Origin: Ramlibacter pinisoli
GTDB lineage: Bacteria > Pseudomonadota > Gammaproteobacteria > Burkholderiales > Burkholderiaceae_C
DNA: 64,000 bases
NCBI RefSeq assembly: GCF_009758015.1
Contig: NZ_WSEL01000003.1
Coordinates: 620,001-684,000 of the forward strand
Direction: 5' to 3'
Below the pieces are notes generated by a model that was given only the letters and a program-made list of their open reading frames with translations, was not told where the DNA came from and made no database searches. Each line of letters starts with the position of its first letter. Positions within the stretch are counted from its first letter, which is position 1. Positions 7,633-16,125 of this stretch are shown piece by piece. The translations under genes were made by a program, and so were the position numbers.

Positions 7633-7826
7633 CAGCCCCTGAAAGTGGCCTGCGGTTTACTACGGGCACGGAATTGCAGGGGCTGGCAGGCATGCGCACA
7701 GCCAACCCCTCAGGGAAATCACCCCGACTCCTCTGAGTCCCCTCCTCCTCCGGGGTGAGCTGGTCCGGCCCTCCGTCCCGCGACTGGCATGTTGCCCCCA
7801 GGCCCAAAGCCTGGGGGCTCTTTTTT
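7633..7826 (+). ncRNA. Candidate structured small RNA ending in intrinsic terminator
   Basis: Hairpin 1: CAGCCCCTG (7633-7641) pairs with CAGGGGCTG (7677-7685). Hairpin 2: TCACCCC (about 7709) pairs with GGGGTGA (about 7752), enclosing GACTC-CTCT-GAGTC. Hairpin 3 is the terminator at 7794-7826. Three stable stems in order on one strand, finished by a U-tract terminator with no coding gene upstream, is what a small RNA looks like. The 5' end is not defined; it could lie upstream of 7633. I do not recognise it as 6S, 4.5S, RNase P RNA, tmRNA or a known riboswitch. Confidence 0.45.
7794..7826 (+). terminator. Strong rho-independent terminator
   Basis: A perfect 10-bp stem GCCCCCAGGC / GCCTGGGGGC with a 5-base loop (CCAAA) is followed at once by TCTTTTTT. 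It reads on the plus strand, where no protein gene ends; the nearest upstream gene is on the other strand and points away. Confidence 0.9.
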
Positions 7827-7865
7827 GGGCGGTCGCTTCGTGTTCAGTCGGGCTGGTGGAGGTGT

Positions 7866-7904
7866 CGTGTAGGACCAACCCGTCAGGTCCGATCCCGCCT
7901 ACGA
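7866..7904. repeat. Nested hairpin
   Basis: GTAGG (7869-7873) pairs with CCTAC (7898-7902); inside, GGACC (7872-7876) can instead pair with GGTCC (7886-7890). It may be a short extragenic palindrome or part of a leader for the gene at 7989. Only one copy is seen in the window. Confidence 0.4.
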
Positions 7905-7988
7905 CTGGTCCTCGTGCACACGGGCAAGTGCCCGCCCGCACGGCGCCTACGGTGTCATGAATGTCGCAGGAGACGCGGCATCACCACC

Positions 7989-8204
7989 ATGGCCCGAGAC
8001 GATTCACCGCAACGCGATCCTGAAAACAAGCGCAGCCCTTCGGCGACACGGACGGCGCGGGCCAATGCCTGGGGTCCGCGGCGCGGCAAGAGCGGCTACG
8101 GGCTGGACAGCATCCGCCCGCACCTGATGGCCCAGATCGAGCGGCAGAAGCTGCTGCACCCCACCTTCCCGCCCGAGCCACCGCTGCGCGGCGAGGACGA
8201 GTGA
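7989..8204 (+). CDS. Small basic hypothetical protein
   Basis: A 71-residue hydrophilic protein, rich in Arg, Pro and Gln, with a central GPRRGKSGYGLDSIRPHLMA segment and an acidic end (GEDE). There is no signal peptide or membrane helix. The ATG at 7989 follows an AGGAGA at 7968-7973 with a long 15-base spacing, so the start is uncertain. I do not recognise a family. The codon usage resembles the neighbours, which supports it being real. The region before it contains hairpins that could be its leader. Confidence 0.5.
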   Translation: MARDDSPQRDPENKRSPSATRTARANAWGPRRGKSGYGLDSIRPHLMAQIERQKLLHPTFPPEPPLRGEDE

Positions 8205-8273
8205 CGACAGGTGTGACGGGCGGCCGGCATCTCGACCACGGTCACATTCATCGGCAAGGCTGGCTGCGCTGAC

Positions 8274-8279
8274 TAAACT
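8274..8279 (+). promoter_or_regulatory. Putative -10 box of the metal uptake cluster
   Basis: TAAACT lies nine bases before the GTG at 8289, with TCGGCA (four of six matches to the -35 consensus) 17 bases upstream at 8251-8256. Transcription would begin only a few bases before the start codon, so the mRNA would be nearly leaderless. No Zur-type palindrome was recognised here. Confidence 0.4.
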
Positions 8280-8288
8280 CCGGGGGTC

Positions 8289-8639
8289 GTGACCCTCGCC
8301 GCTTTCCGCCGCACCCTTCGCAGCCACCCGCTTGGCTGGCTGCTGGTGCTGGCCTTGTGGCTACCGGCGGCGCAATGGGCGGCAGCCACCCACGCGCTGC
8401 TGCACCTGCAGTCTGCCAGCGCGGGATCGGACCGGCAGGCGCCCGCCCATCTGCCCATCCAGTGCGACCTTTGCGCCGTCGCCGCCGTGGTCGGCGGCGC
8501 CGCGCCGGCGTCTGCCGCTCCCGCCGCGCTGCCACCCGCGCCACCGCTCGCGCAACCGTCCTTCCAACCTGCCCCCGCCCCGCGCCCCGTCGCAATAGCG
8601 GCCTATCGCAGCCGCGCCCCACCGCTCCCGCACGCCTGA
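8289..8639 (+). CDS. DUF2946-like small protein of metal uptake cluster
   Basis: A 116-residue protein starting with GTG. It has an N-terminal hydrophobic segment (WLLVLALWLPAAQWAAA, about 17-33), a His shortly after it, and a CDLC motif near residue 60, followed by a Pro/Ala-rich tail. Short proteins with this layout are often assigned to DUF2946 and sit beside metal or TonB-related genes. It is the first gene of the run to 11836, so a periplasmic or membrane metal-handling role is a fair inference but not demonstrated. The frame is confirmed by neighbours only through context. Confidence 0.6.
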   Translation: MTLAAFRRTLRSHPLGWLLVLALWLPAAQWAAATHALLHLQSASAGSDRQAPAHLPIQCDLCAVAAVVGGAAPASAAPAALPPAPPLAQPSFQPAPAPRPVAIAAYRSRAPPLPHA

Positions 8640-8698
8640 TTGCCGGTTGCACGCGCGGAACCCGCGCGTGCGCTTGTCATTCGTGCAAGGAGCACTCC

Positions 8699-10126
8699 AT
8701 GGAATCCACTTGGCGCCGGGCAGGGCTGGTCCTCTGCCTCGCCGCGGGCAGTGCCGCTGCCCAACCCGCCCCCGACACCCAGAGCCTGCGCCGCGAACTC
8801 GACGCGATGCGGGCCGAATACGAGCAGCGCATCCGTGCGCTGGAAGAGCGCCTGCGTGCGGCCGAGCAGGCCGCGCAAAGCCAGCAGGCGCCCGCTCAAA
8901 GCCAACAGGCCGCGCCGGGAGCAGTCGTCGTTCCCGCCGTGCCGGCGGCAGTGGCCGTTCCCGCAGTGCCTGCGCCGTCGCCCACGCCGACCGCGCGCGC
9001 CAGTCCACCACCGCTGCTCGAGGCATCGCTCATCCTGTCCGGCCAGTACACGCACACCTCGCGCGACCCGGCCGACTACCGCATCCGCGGCTTCCCGCTG
9101 CCGCCGACCGCCGAGATCGGGCCCGGCACCCGCGGCTTCAGCCTCGCCGAAAGCGAACTGGGGCTCACCGCCAACATCGACCCGTGGTTCCGGGGCTTTG
9201 CCGCCATTGCCTTCACGCCGGACAACCAGGTGTCGGTCGAGGAGGCGTACGTGCAGACCACGTCCCTGGGCCAGGGACTGACGCTGAAGGCCGGCCGCTT
9301 CTTCTCCAGCGTCGGCTACCTGAATGCCCAGCACGCCCACACCTGGGACTTCGTCGACGCGCCGCTGGCCTACCAGGCCATGCTGGGCAGGCAGTTCGGC
9401 GACGACGGCGTGCAGCTGGCCTGGCTCGCGCCGACCGATCAGTTCTTCGAGATTCGCGCAGAGCTGGGCCGCGGCCGCAGCTTCCCGGGCACCGACACCA
9501 ACCGCAACGGCGCCGGCATGGCCGCCGTCTCCGCCCACAGCGGCGGCGACATCGGCGACAGCCACAGCTGGCGCGCCGGCCTGTCCTTCCTGCGCGCCCG
9601 CGCCGACAACCAGGACCTGGCCGCCTTCGACAGCGTCGGCAACCCGATCACCAACGCCTTCACCGGCAACACCAGGGTCTGGGTGGCCGACGCGGTGTGG
9701 AAGTGGGCGCCCAACGGCAATCCGTCGCGCCAGAACTTCAAGCTGCAGGCCGAATACCTGTACAGCACGCGGGACGGCTCGGTCGTGGTCGACACCACGG
9801 GGCTCGCCTCGCCGGGCAACTTCCGGGCCTCGCAGTCGGGCTGGTACCTGCAAGGCCTCTACCAATTCATGCCGCGCTGGCGCGTGGGGCTGCGCACCGA
9901 GCGCCTCAATCCGGGCGTGCCCGACTACGGCGCCAACGCCGGCCTCGTCGGCCTGGACAGCGGCAACCCGACCAAGCAGACCCTGATGCTGGACTGGAGT
10001 CCCAGCGAGTTCTCGCGCTGGCGTCTCCAGGCTGCGCAGGACCGCGCCCGCCCCGGCGACCCCGACTGGCAGTGGACGGTGCAATACCAGATGAGCCTGG
10101 GCGCGCACGGCGCGCACAGCTATTGA
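8699..10126 (+). CDS. Outer-membrane beta-barrel protein with coiled-coil N-terminus
   Basis: A 475-residue exported protein: signal peptide (residues 1-21, ending AAAQ), a coiled coil rich in Arg/Glu/Ala heptads (about 28-62), a Gln/Ala/Pro/Val low-complexity linker (about 63-105), then a porin-like barrel with alternating aromatic strands and a final MSLGAHGAHSY. The coiled coil plus barrel recalls porins that bind peptidoglycan or trimerise. No TonB box or plug domain is visible, so I would not call it a TonB receptor. AAGGAG lies before the ATG. It stands just upstream of a metal-binding receptor gene, so it is a likely outer-membrane route for that metal. Confidence 0.65.
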   Translation: MESTWRRAGLVLCLAAGSAAAQPAPDTQSLRRELDAMRAEYEQRIRALEERLRAAEQAAQSQQAPAQSQQAAPGAVVVPAVPAAVAVPAVPAPSPTPTARASPPPLLEASLILSGQYTHTSRDPADYRIRGFPLPPTAEIGPGTRGFSLAESELGLTANIDPWFRGFAAIAFTPDNQVSVEEAYVQTTSLGQGLTLKAGRFFSSVGYLNAQHAHTWDFVDAPLAYQAMLGRQFGDDGVQLAWLAPTDQFFEIRAELGRGRSFPGTDTNRNGAGMAAVSAHSGGDIGDSHSWRAGLSFLRARADNQDLAAFDSVGNPITNAFTGNTRVWVADAVWKWAPNGNPSRQNFKLQAEYLYSTRDGSVVVDTTGLASPGNFRASQSGWYLQGLYQFMPRWRVGLRTERLNPGVPDYGANAGLVGLDSGNPTKQTLMLDWSPSEFSRWRLQAAQDRARPGDPDWQWTVQYQMSLGAHGAHSY

Positions 10127-10139
10127 GAAGGAGACCTCG

Positions 10140-11057
10140 ATGACACACATGAAGCAACTGCTGGCGGCTGCCGTCGCGGCGCTGGCGCTGGCCGCTGCGC
10201 CAGCCCATGCCGCCCTGAAGGTGCTGGCCTGCGAGCCCGAATGGGGCGCACTGGCGCAGGAGCTCGGGGGATCGCTGGTCGACGTCAGCGTCGCCACCAC
10301 CTCCCTGCAGGATCCGCACCAGATCCAGGCCCGGCCCAGCCTGATCGCCCGCACGCGCAACGCCGACCTGGTGGTCTGCACCGGGGCCGAGCTGGAAGCC
10401 GGTTGGCTGCCGGTGCTGCTGCAGCAATCAGGCAACGACCGCGTGCAGCCCGGCCGGGCCGGCAACTTCGCCGCCGCCGACTACGTGCGCAAGCTCGAGA
10501 TCCCTGCCAGCCTGGACCGCTCCCAGGGCGACGTGCACGCAGCGGGCAACCCGCACATCCAGACCGACCCGCGCAATATCGCGGCGGTTGCCACGGCACT
10601 CGCTACGCGCCTGCAGCAGGTGGACACCGCCCACGCCGCGCAGTACGGCGAGCGCGCGGCGGCTTTCCAGCAGAAGTGGCAGCAGGCGATCGCGCGCTGG
10701 AACGCGCAGGCGGTGCCATTGCGCGGGCTGCCGGTGGCGTCCCAGCACAAGGGCTATGTCTACCTGTACGACTGGCTGGGGATGAAGGAAGTGGTGGTGC
10801 TGGAACCCAAGCCCGGCGTCGAGCCGAGCGCCGCCCACCTGCAAGGTGTCCTGGCCGCGCTGAAAGCGACACCGGCCCGCATGGTGCTGTATTCCGCCTA
10901 CCAGGATCCGCGGCCCTCGGAGTGGCTGGGCAAGAACGCCGGCATTCCCGTGGTGAAGATCCCCTTCACGGTGGGCGGCAGCGACGCCGCCAAGGACCTG
11001 TTCGGCCTGTTCGACGACACGCTCGCGCGCCTGCTGGCGGCGGCCGGCGGCAAATGA
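10140..11057 (+). CDS. Metal ABC transporter substrate-binding protein, ZnuA/AdcA family
   Basis: A 305-residue periplasmic cluster A-I receptor with a signal peptide (cleavage after AHA, about residue 25). Expected metal ligands are visible: His in LQDPHQIQARPS, His in GNPHIQTDP, His in ASQHKGYVY, and an acidic residue near YSAYQDPRPSEWL. The His-rich loop of many zinc ZnuA proteins is absent, so manganese or another divalent metal cannot be excluded. AAGGAG precedes the ATG. It is coupled to the permease by ATGA (11054-11057). Confidence 0.88.
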   Translation: MTHMKQLLAAAVAALALAAAPAHAALKVLACEPEWGALAQELGGSLVDVSVATTSLQDPHQIQARPSLIARTRNADLVVCTGAELEAGWLPVLLQQSGNDRVQPGRAGNFAAADYVRKLEIPASLDRSQGDVHAAGNPHIQTDPRNIAAVATALATRLQQVDTAHAAQYGERAAAFQQKWQQAIARWNAQAVPLRGLPVASQHKGYVYLYDWLGMKEVVVLEPKPGVEPSAAHLQGVLAALKATPARMVLYSAYQDPRPSEWLGKNAGIPVVKIPFTVGGSDAAKDLFGLFDDTLARLLAAAGGK

Positions 11058-11836
11058 GCTGGGGCGCCATCGACCTGGGCATCCTCGGCCCGGCGCTGCT
11101 CGCCGGGCTGCTGGTGCTGGCCACCCACATTCCGCTGGGCATGCAGGTGCTCGAACGCGGCATCGTGTTCATCGACCTCGCCATTGCGCAGATCGCCGGA
11201 CTGGGCGTGATCGCCGCGGATTCCCTGGGCCTGCCGGAACACGGCCTCGCCGTGCAGGTGGCCGCGGTCTGTGCGGCACTGCTGGGCGCCGGCCTGCTCA
11301 CCTGGACCGAGCGCAAGCTGCCGCAGCAGCAGGAAGCGCTCATCGGTGTGCTGTTCGTGCTGGCGGCGTCCGTGGGCATCCTGCTGCTGGCCGGCAATCC
11401 GCACGGCGGCGAACACCTGAAGAACCTGCTGGTCGGCCAGATCCTCTGGGTGGGCAGCACGGACCTGGTCGCGCTGGCGATCGTGACGGCGCTGCTGCTG
11501 GCCGCCATGGCCCTGGGCTGGACGCGGCGGCTGGGCCGCTTCGGCTTCTACGCTGCCTTCGCGGTGGCCGTCACCGCTTCCGTGCAGCTGGTCGGTGTGT
11601 ACCTGGTGTTCACCAGCCTGATCGTGCCGGCGCTCGCCACCGTGCGGCGGCAGGGGCGCGCACGGCTGGTGCTCGGCTATGCCGTGGGCGCCATCGGCTA
11701 CGTGCTGGGGCTGGTGCTGTCGGCCGTGTTCGACCTGCCGTCCGGGGCCGTGATCGTCTGCGCGCTGGCGGCGACCGCGGTGGCCGCGTCCAGGCTGCCC
11801 ACGGCCCAGGCCCTGCCGGAACGCCAGCGCGCCTGA
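11054..11836 (+). CDS. Metal ABC transporter permease, ZnuB family
   Basis: A 260-residue protein with about eight hydrophobic helices typical of the ABC-3 permease family. Typical landmarks are GIVFIDLAIAQIAGLG near 35-50 and QLVGVYLVFTSLIVPALATV near 180-200. It overlaps the receptor gene by four bases, so both are made together. No ATPase gene follows: the next plus-strand gene is glnS, and the interval holds only a small minus-strand gene. The permease must therefore borrow an ATPase encoded elsewhere, or the cluster has lost it. Confidence 0.88.
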   Translation: MSWGAIDLGILGPALLAGLLVLATHIPLGMQVLERGIVFIDLAIAQIAGLGVIAADSLGLPEHGLAVQVAAVCAALLGAGLLTWTERKLPQQQEALIGVLFVLAASVGILLLAGNPHGGEHLKNLLVGQILWVGSTDLVALAIVTALLLAAMALGWTRRLGRFGFYAAFAVAVTASVQLVGVYLVFTSLIVPALATVRRQGRARLVLGYAVGAIGYVLGLVLSAVFDLPSGAVIVCALAATAVAASRLPTAQALPERQRA

Positions 11837-11910
11837 CGCCGGCGCCCGGCTGGGGCCGGCATGAGCGGCCCCCGGCGGTTTCACCAGGTCGCGCCGGCGA
11901 CGCGCCCATG

Positions 11911-11945
11911 AAAAAAGCCCCCGAGCGCCGAACGCTTCCGGGGGC
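11911..11945 (-). terminator. Rho-independent terminator of the small secreted protein gene
   Basis: Read on the minus strand, GCCCCCG / CGGGGGC form a 7-bp outer stem with a further AGCG/CGCT pairing inside, followed by six Ts (the AAAAAA at 11911-11916 on the plus strand). It lies about 55 bases past the stop of the gene at 12000-12347. Confidence 0.85.
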
Positions 11946-11999
11946 ACCTTGGAGAGAACGGAGAATGGATCCGGGCTCGAGGCGGTGCGGCGCAGCCGC

Positions 12000-12347
12000 T
12001 CAGCGCCAGTAGTGGTGGTGATGGCCGCGGTGGATGGGCACCGCCTGCTGCACGACCACCGGCTGCACGAGGGCTCCTGCCGGGTAGACCACGGCCGGCT
12101 GCGTGTACATCACCGGCGGGACCGAGTAGATGGTGGTGGGCTGCCACACCGGCTGCGGCTGCACATAGACCGGCTGCGGCTGCACGTAGACGGGCGCCGG
12201 CGCCACGCCGACGGCCATGCCGGGGGAACTGATGCCGACGGACCAGGAGACGCCGCCGCCGGCCTGGGCGGCGCCGGCCGCGACCAGGGCCGTCAGGCCG
12301 ACGGCCAGGGCGGCGGCCTTGCTGAAGAGGGAAGTGCGGATCGACAT
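12000..12347 (-). CDS. Small secreted protein with YVQPQPV repeats and His-rich tail
   Basis: A 115-residue exported protein. A signal peptide (LAVGLTALVAAGAAQA, ending near residue 27) is followed by repeated PVYVQPQPV units and further Pro/Val/Gln text, ending in HRGHHHHYWR. AGGAG stands eight bases before the ATG at 12347; the longer upstream reading to 12419 lacks this and was rejected. A terminator follows. Short Pro/Val-rich periplasmic proteins of this type are common in Burkholderiales and of unknown role; the four-His tail next to a metal uptake cluster makes metal binding possible, by inference only. Confidence 0.75.
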   Translation of the reverse strand: MSIRTSLFSKAAALAVGLTALVAAGAAQAGGGVSWSVGISSPGMAVGVAPAPVYVQPQPVYVQPQPVWQPTTIYSVPPVMYTQPAVVYPAGALVQPVVVQQAVPIHRGHHHHYWR

Positions 12348-12461
12348 GATTACTGCTCCTATGACGATGTTCTTGGGGCGGCTGTGCGACGCCTCTGTGC
12401 ATATTGAACGCCCGAGCATCGAGGTTCGGATACCGCTGTTCCGTCAAAGCCGTTGCCAGAC

Positions 12462-12504
12462 GTAACCCAGCCATACCGGGGGTAACCCGGGTCAACCCTA
12501 GAAT
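12462..12504 (+). promoter_or_regulatory. Putative glnS promoter region with GTAACCC repeats
   Basis: GTAACCC occurs at 12462-12468 and 12482-12488, exactly 20 bases apart, with a variant GTCAACCC at 12491-12498. TAGAAT at 12499-12504 matches five of six bases of a -10 box and lies nine bases before the glnS ATG; no -35 consensus is visible at the usual distance. There is no Shine-Dalgarno sequence, so a near-leaderless mRNA is suggested. Confidence 0.4.
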
Positions 12505-12513
12505 TGACCGGCT

Positions 12514-14307
<1,794 letters not shown>

Positions 14308-14368
14308 AACGTCAGGAAGTCAGCAGGGGCGGCCCTGAGATCATTCCGCCGGGCGAGCTCTTGAACGC

Positions 14369-14575
14369 CTACTGCAGCCTGACCTCCCCATCGAACCCCA
14401 CCTTCAACTTCAACCCCGGCACCTCCAGCGTCATCGTCGCGGGCAGCGTCTCGTTGCCGCTGATGCGTCCTTCCTGCAGCGCCTTGGCCACCGCCTGCTC
14501 GATGTCGCGCTGCGAGCTCACGCCGACGACTTTCAGGAACTTGCGGATGCTGAGGTTGAACACTTCGTCGTCCAT
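14369..14575 (-). CDS. DUF6494 family small protein
   Basis: A 68-residue soluble protein starting MDDEVFNLSIRKFLKVVGVS, which I recognise as the DUF6494 family found widely in proteobacteria. AGGAGAG lies just before the ATG at 14575 (minus strand). It has an N-terminal helical half with a QRDIEQAVAKAL segment and a beta-rich C-terminal half. It converges with glnS. No experimentally proven function is known to me. Confidence 0.85.
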   Translation of the reverse strand: MDDEVFNLSIRKFLKVVGVSSQRDIEQAVAKALQEGRISGNETLPATMTLEVPGLKLKVGFDGEVRLQ

Positions 14576-14665
14576 GGCGGCTCTCCTGGGGATGGGAGCA
14601 CCGATGCTAGGGCGCGGATGGCGGGCGAGGCAAATCCGCCTTTAGCTCATCCGCACGCCAGCGCC

Positions 14666-14728
14666 GAACTACATCCACACCCGCGCTAGCCCGACACTCA
14701 CCGCGCCGGGCTGCACCATGCTGCGCGC
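14666..14728 (+). repeat. Upstream part of duplicated hydrolase unit, copy 1
   Basis: GAACTAC (14666), CCCGACA (about 14690) and the CCATGCTGCGCGC directly before the start codon recur in the same order and spacing at 16063-16125. The tandem duplication of the hydrolase genes thus included their promoter region. Confidence 0.65.
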
Positions 14729-15748
14729 ATGAAGCTCCGAACTCCCCTCGCCGCCGGCGCCTCCGTGGTCCTGGCGGCCATTGGCAATGCGCTGTGGGTC
14801 GAGCGCCGCACGCGCGAAGCGGAGCGGCGGTTCCACGCGCCGCACCACCACATCTACATCCACGGCACGCACCTGCACTACCGGCTGGTCGGCGAAGGCC
14901 CGCCCGTGCTGCTGCTGCACGGCAACCTGGTGCACGGAGCCGACTGGGAGGCGAGCGGGCTGCTGGAGCGGCTGGCCGAGCGCCACCAGGTGCTGGTGAT
15001 CGACCGCCCCGGGTTCGGCTTCAGCGACCGGCCGCGCGGCATCGCGTGGACGCCGGCGCGCCAGGCCCGCCTGCTGCACGACGCGGCGGAGGCGCTCGAC
15101 GTGCACCGGCCGGTGGTCGTCGGCCACTCCCTGGGGGCACAGGTGGCGCTGGCGATGGCGCTGCAGCAGCAGGCGAGCGTGGCGGGCCTGGTGCTCGTGA
15201 GCGGCTATTACTGGCCGAACCTGCGGCTGGACCGGTGGATGGCGGCGCCCGTGTCGGTGCCGGTGCTGGGCGACGTGCTGCGCTACACGACCTCGGCGTG
15301 GACGGCGCGGGCCACCTTCGGTTCGACGCTGCGTGCGCTGTTCGATCCCGAGCCGGTGCCCGAGTCCTTCTTGCAGCTGCTGCCGCGCGACCTGCTGCTG
15401 CGCCCGCTGCAGCAGCGCGCGACCGCGGAAGACGGCAACCACATGGTCGGCCAGGCCCGCGCGCTGGAGCCGCACTACGGCTCGCTGCGCATGCCCGTCA
15501 CCGTGATCGCCGGCACGCAGGACCGCATCGTGCCGCCCAAGCAGTCGGTGCAGCTGCATGAGGCCGTGCCGCGCGCGCGCCTGCGCCTGGTCGACGGCGT
15601 CGGCCACATGGCGCACTACCGGGCGCACGAGCAGATCCTGGCGGGCGTCGACGAGGCGCTGGAGTCGGACCGCACCATGCCGCTGGTGCGGCGCACCGAG
15701 CCGGCCGTGCGCGACACGGCGACGGTCGGCGTGCAGAGCGTGGGCTAG
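14729..15748 (+). CDS. Membrane-anchored alpha/beta hydrolase, tandem copy 1
   Basis: A 339-residue alpha/beta hydrolase with an N-terminal hydrophobic segment (about residues 6-24, then positively charged), likely a signal anchor. Motifs: LLHGNLVHG oxyanion loop (62-70), nucleophile S134 in VVGHSLGAQ, Asp in AGTQDRIVPP, His in GVGHMAHY. It is a close paralogue of 16126-17184, with matching text along nearly the full length. There is no Shine-Dalgarno sequence; CATGCT six bases before the ATG is a weak -10 candidate. The substrate is unknown. Confidence 0.88.
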   Translation: MKLRTPLAAGASVVLAAIGNALWVERRTREAERRFHAPHHHIYIHGTHLHYRLVGEGPPVLLLHGNLVHGADWEASGLLERLAERHQVLVIDRPGFGFSDRPRGIAWTPARQARLLHDAAEALDVHRPVVVGHSLGAQVALAMALQQQASVAGLVLVSGYYWPNLRLDRWMAAPVSVPVLGDVLRYTTSAWTARATFGSTLRALFDPEPVPESFLQLLPRDLLLRPLQQRATAEDGNHMVGQARALEPHYGSLRMPVTVIAGTQDRIVPPKQSVQLHEAVPRARLRLVDGVGHMAHYRAHEQILAGVDEALESDRTMPLVRRTEPAVRDTATVGVQSVG

Positions 15749-15875
15749 CCCGTCGCCGCCTCGCGGTCACCGGCCGCGGTGTCACATGCAGCAAGGTGCG
15801 TGTGCGGGACGCAACGCGAAGTCCGCATCGGCAGTGGCGCGCTGTACAGTTGCTGGGCCAGAGAAGGAGCGCACC

Positions 15876-16025
15876 ATGGCCAACCGTGACCAACACAGCA
15901 AGAAGATGGCGAAGAAGCCGAAAAAGGACCACACGCCTCCCAAGGAAGGCGGCTCGACCTCCGACCGGCCGATGCCCCCGATGACCACGGTGATGCCCAA
16001 GGGCAAGCTGAAGAACAAGCAGTAG
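15876..16025 (+). CDS. Small lysine-rich hypothetical protein
   Basis: A 49-residue, very basic protein: MANRDQHSKKMAKKPKKD at the start and MPKGKLKNKQ at the end, with a Pro/Met-rich middle. GAAGGAG lies six bases before the ATG, a better ribosome site than its neighbours have, which supports translation. It has no hydrophobic segment. It resembles short basic proteins annotated as hypothetical in related genomes. It sits between the two duplicated hydrolase genes but is not itself duplicated. Confidence 0.7.
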   Translation: MANRDQHSKKMAKKPKKDHTPPKEGGSTSDRPMPPMTTVMPKGKLKNKQ

Positions 16026-16062
16026 GCGCAATCCCGGCTGGACCGTCGGGCACGCCAGAGCA

Positions 16063-16125
16063 GAACTACGCGCACCGCCGAATTGGCCCGACAGCACTCG
16101 GGGCGCCGTTCTCCATGCTGCGCGC
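16063..16125 (+). repeat. Upstream part of duplicated hydrolase unit, copy 2
   Basis: This is the counterpart of 14666-14728: GAACTAC (16063), GGCCCGACA (about 16085) and CCATGCTGCGCGC just before the start codon. Confidence 0.65.

Larger units (their letters stand above)
7497..7988. other. Intergenic region without protein gene, structured on the plus strand
   Basis: Nearly 500 bases between the leftward PoxB-like gene and the small gene at 7989. Open frames here are short and unlike proteins. The plus strand carries several stable hairpins (7633-7685, 7708-7758, 7866-7904) and a classic intrinsic terminator (7794-7826) that has no protein gene in front of it. The part nearest 7497 should contain the PoxB promoter. 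Confidence 0.7.

Noticed and set aside
5829..7736. Open frame of 635 codons on the plus strand
   Set aside because: It is fully antisense to the PoxB-like gene, which has intact ThDP motifs; the translation has no domain-like pattern.
7633..7760. Known riboswitch (cobalamin, TPP, FMN or guanidine type) in the hairpin region
   Set aside because: None of the conserved core sequences of these classes could be matched, and no metabolic gene follows the terminator.
7493..7807. Possible 104-residue minus-strand protein in the candidate RNA region
   Set aside because: It has no ribosome site, shows scattered Cys/Arg composition without pattern and overlaps the PoxB start; the RNA interpretation fits the hairpins better.
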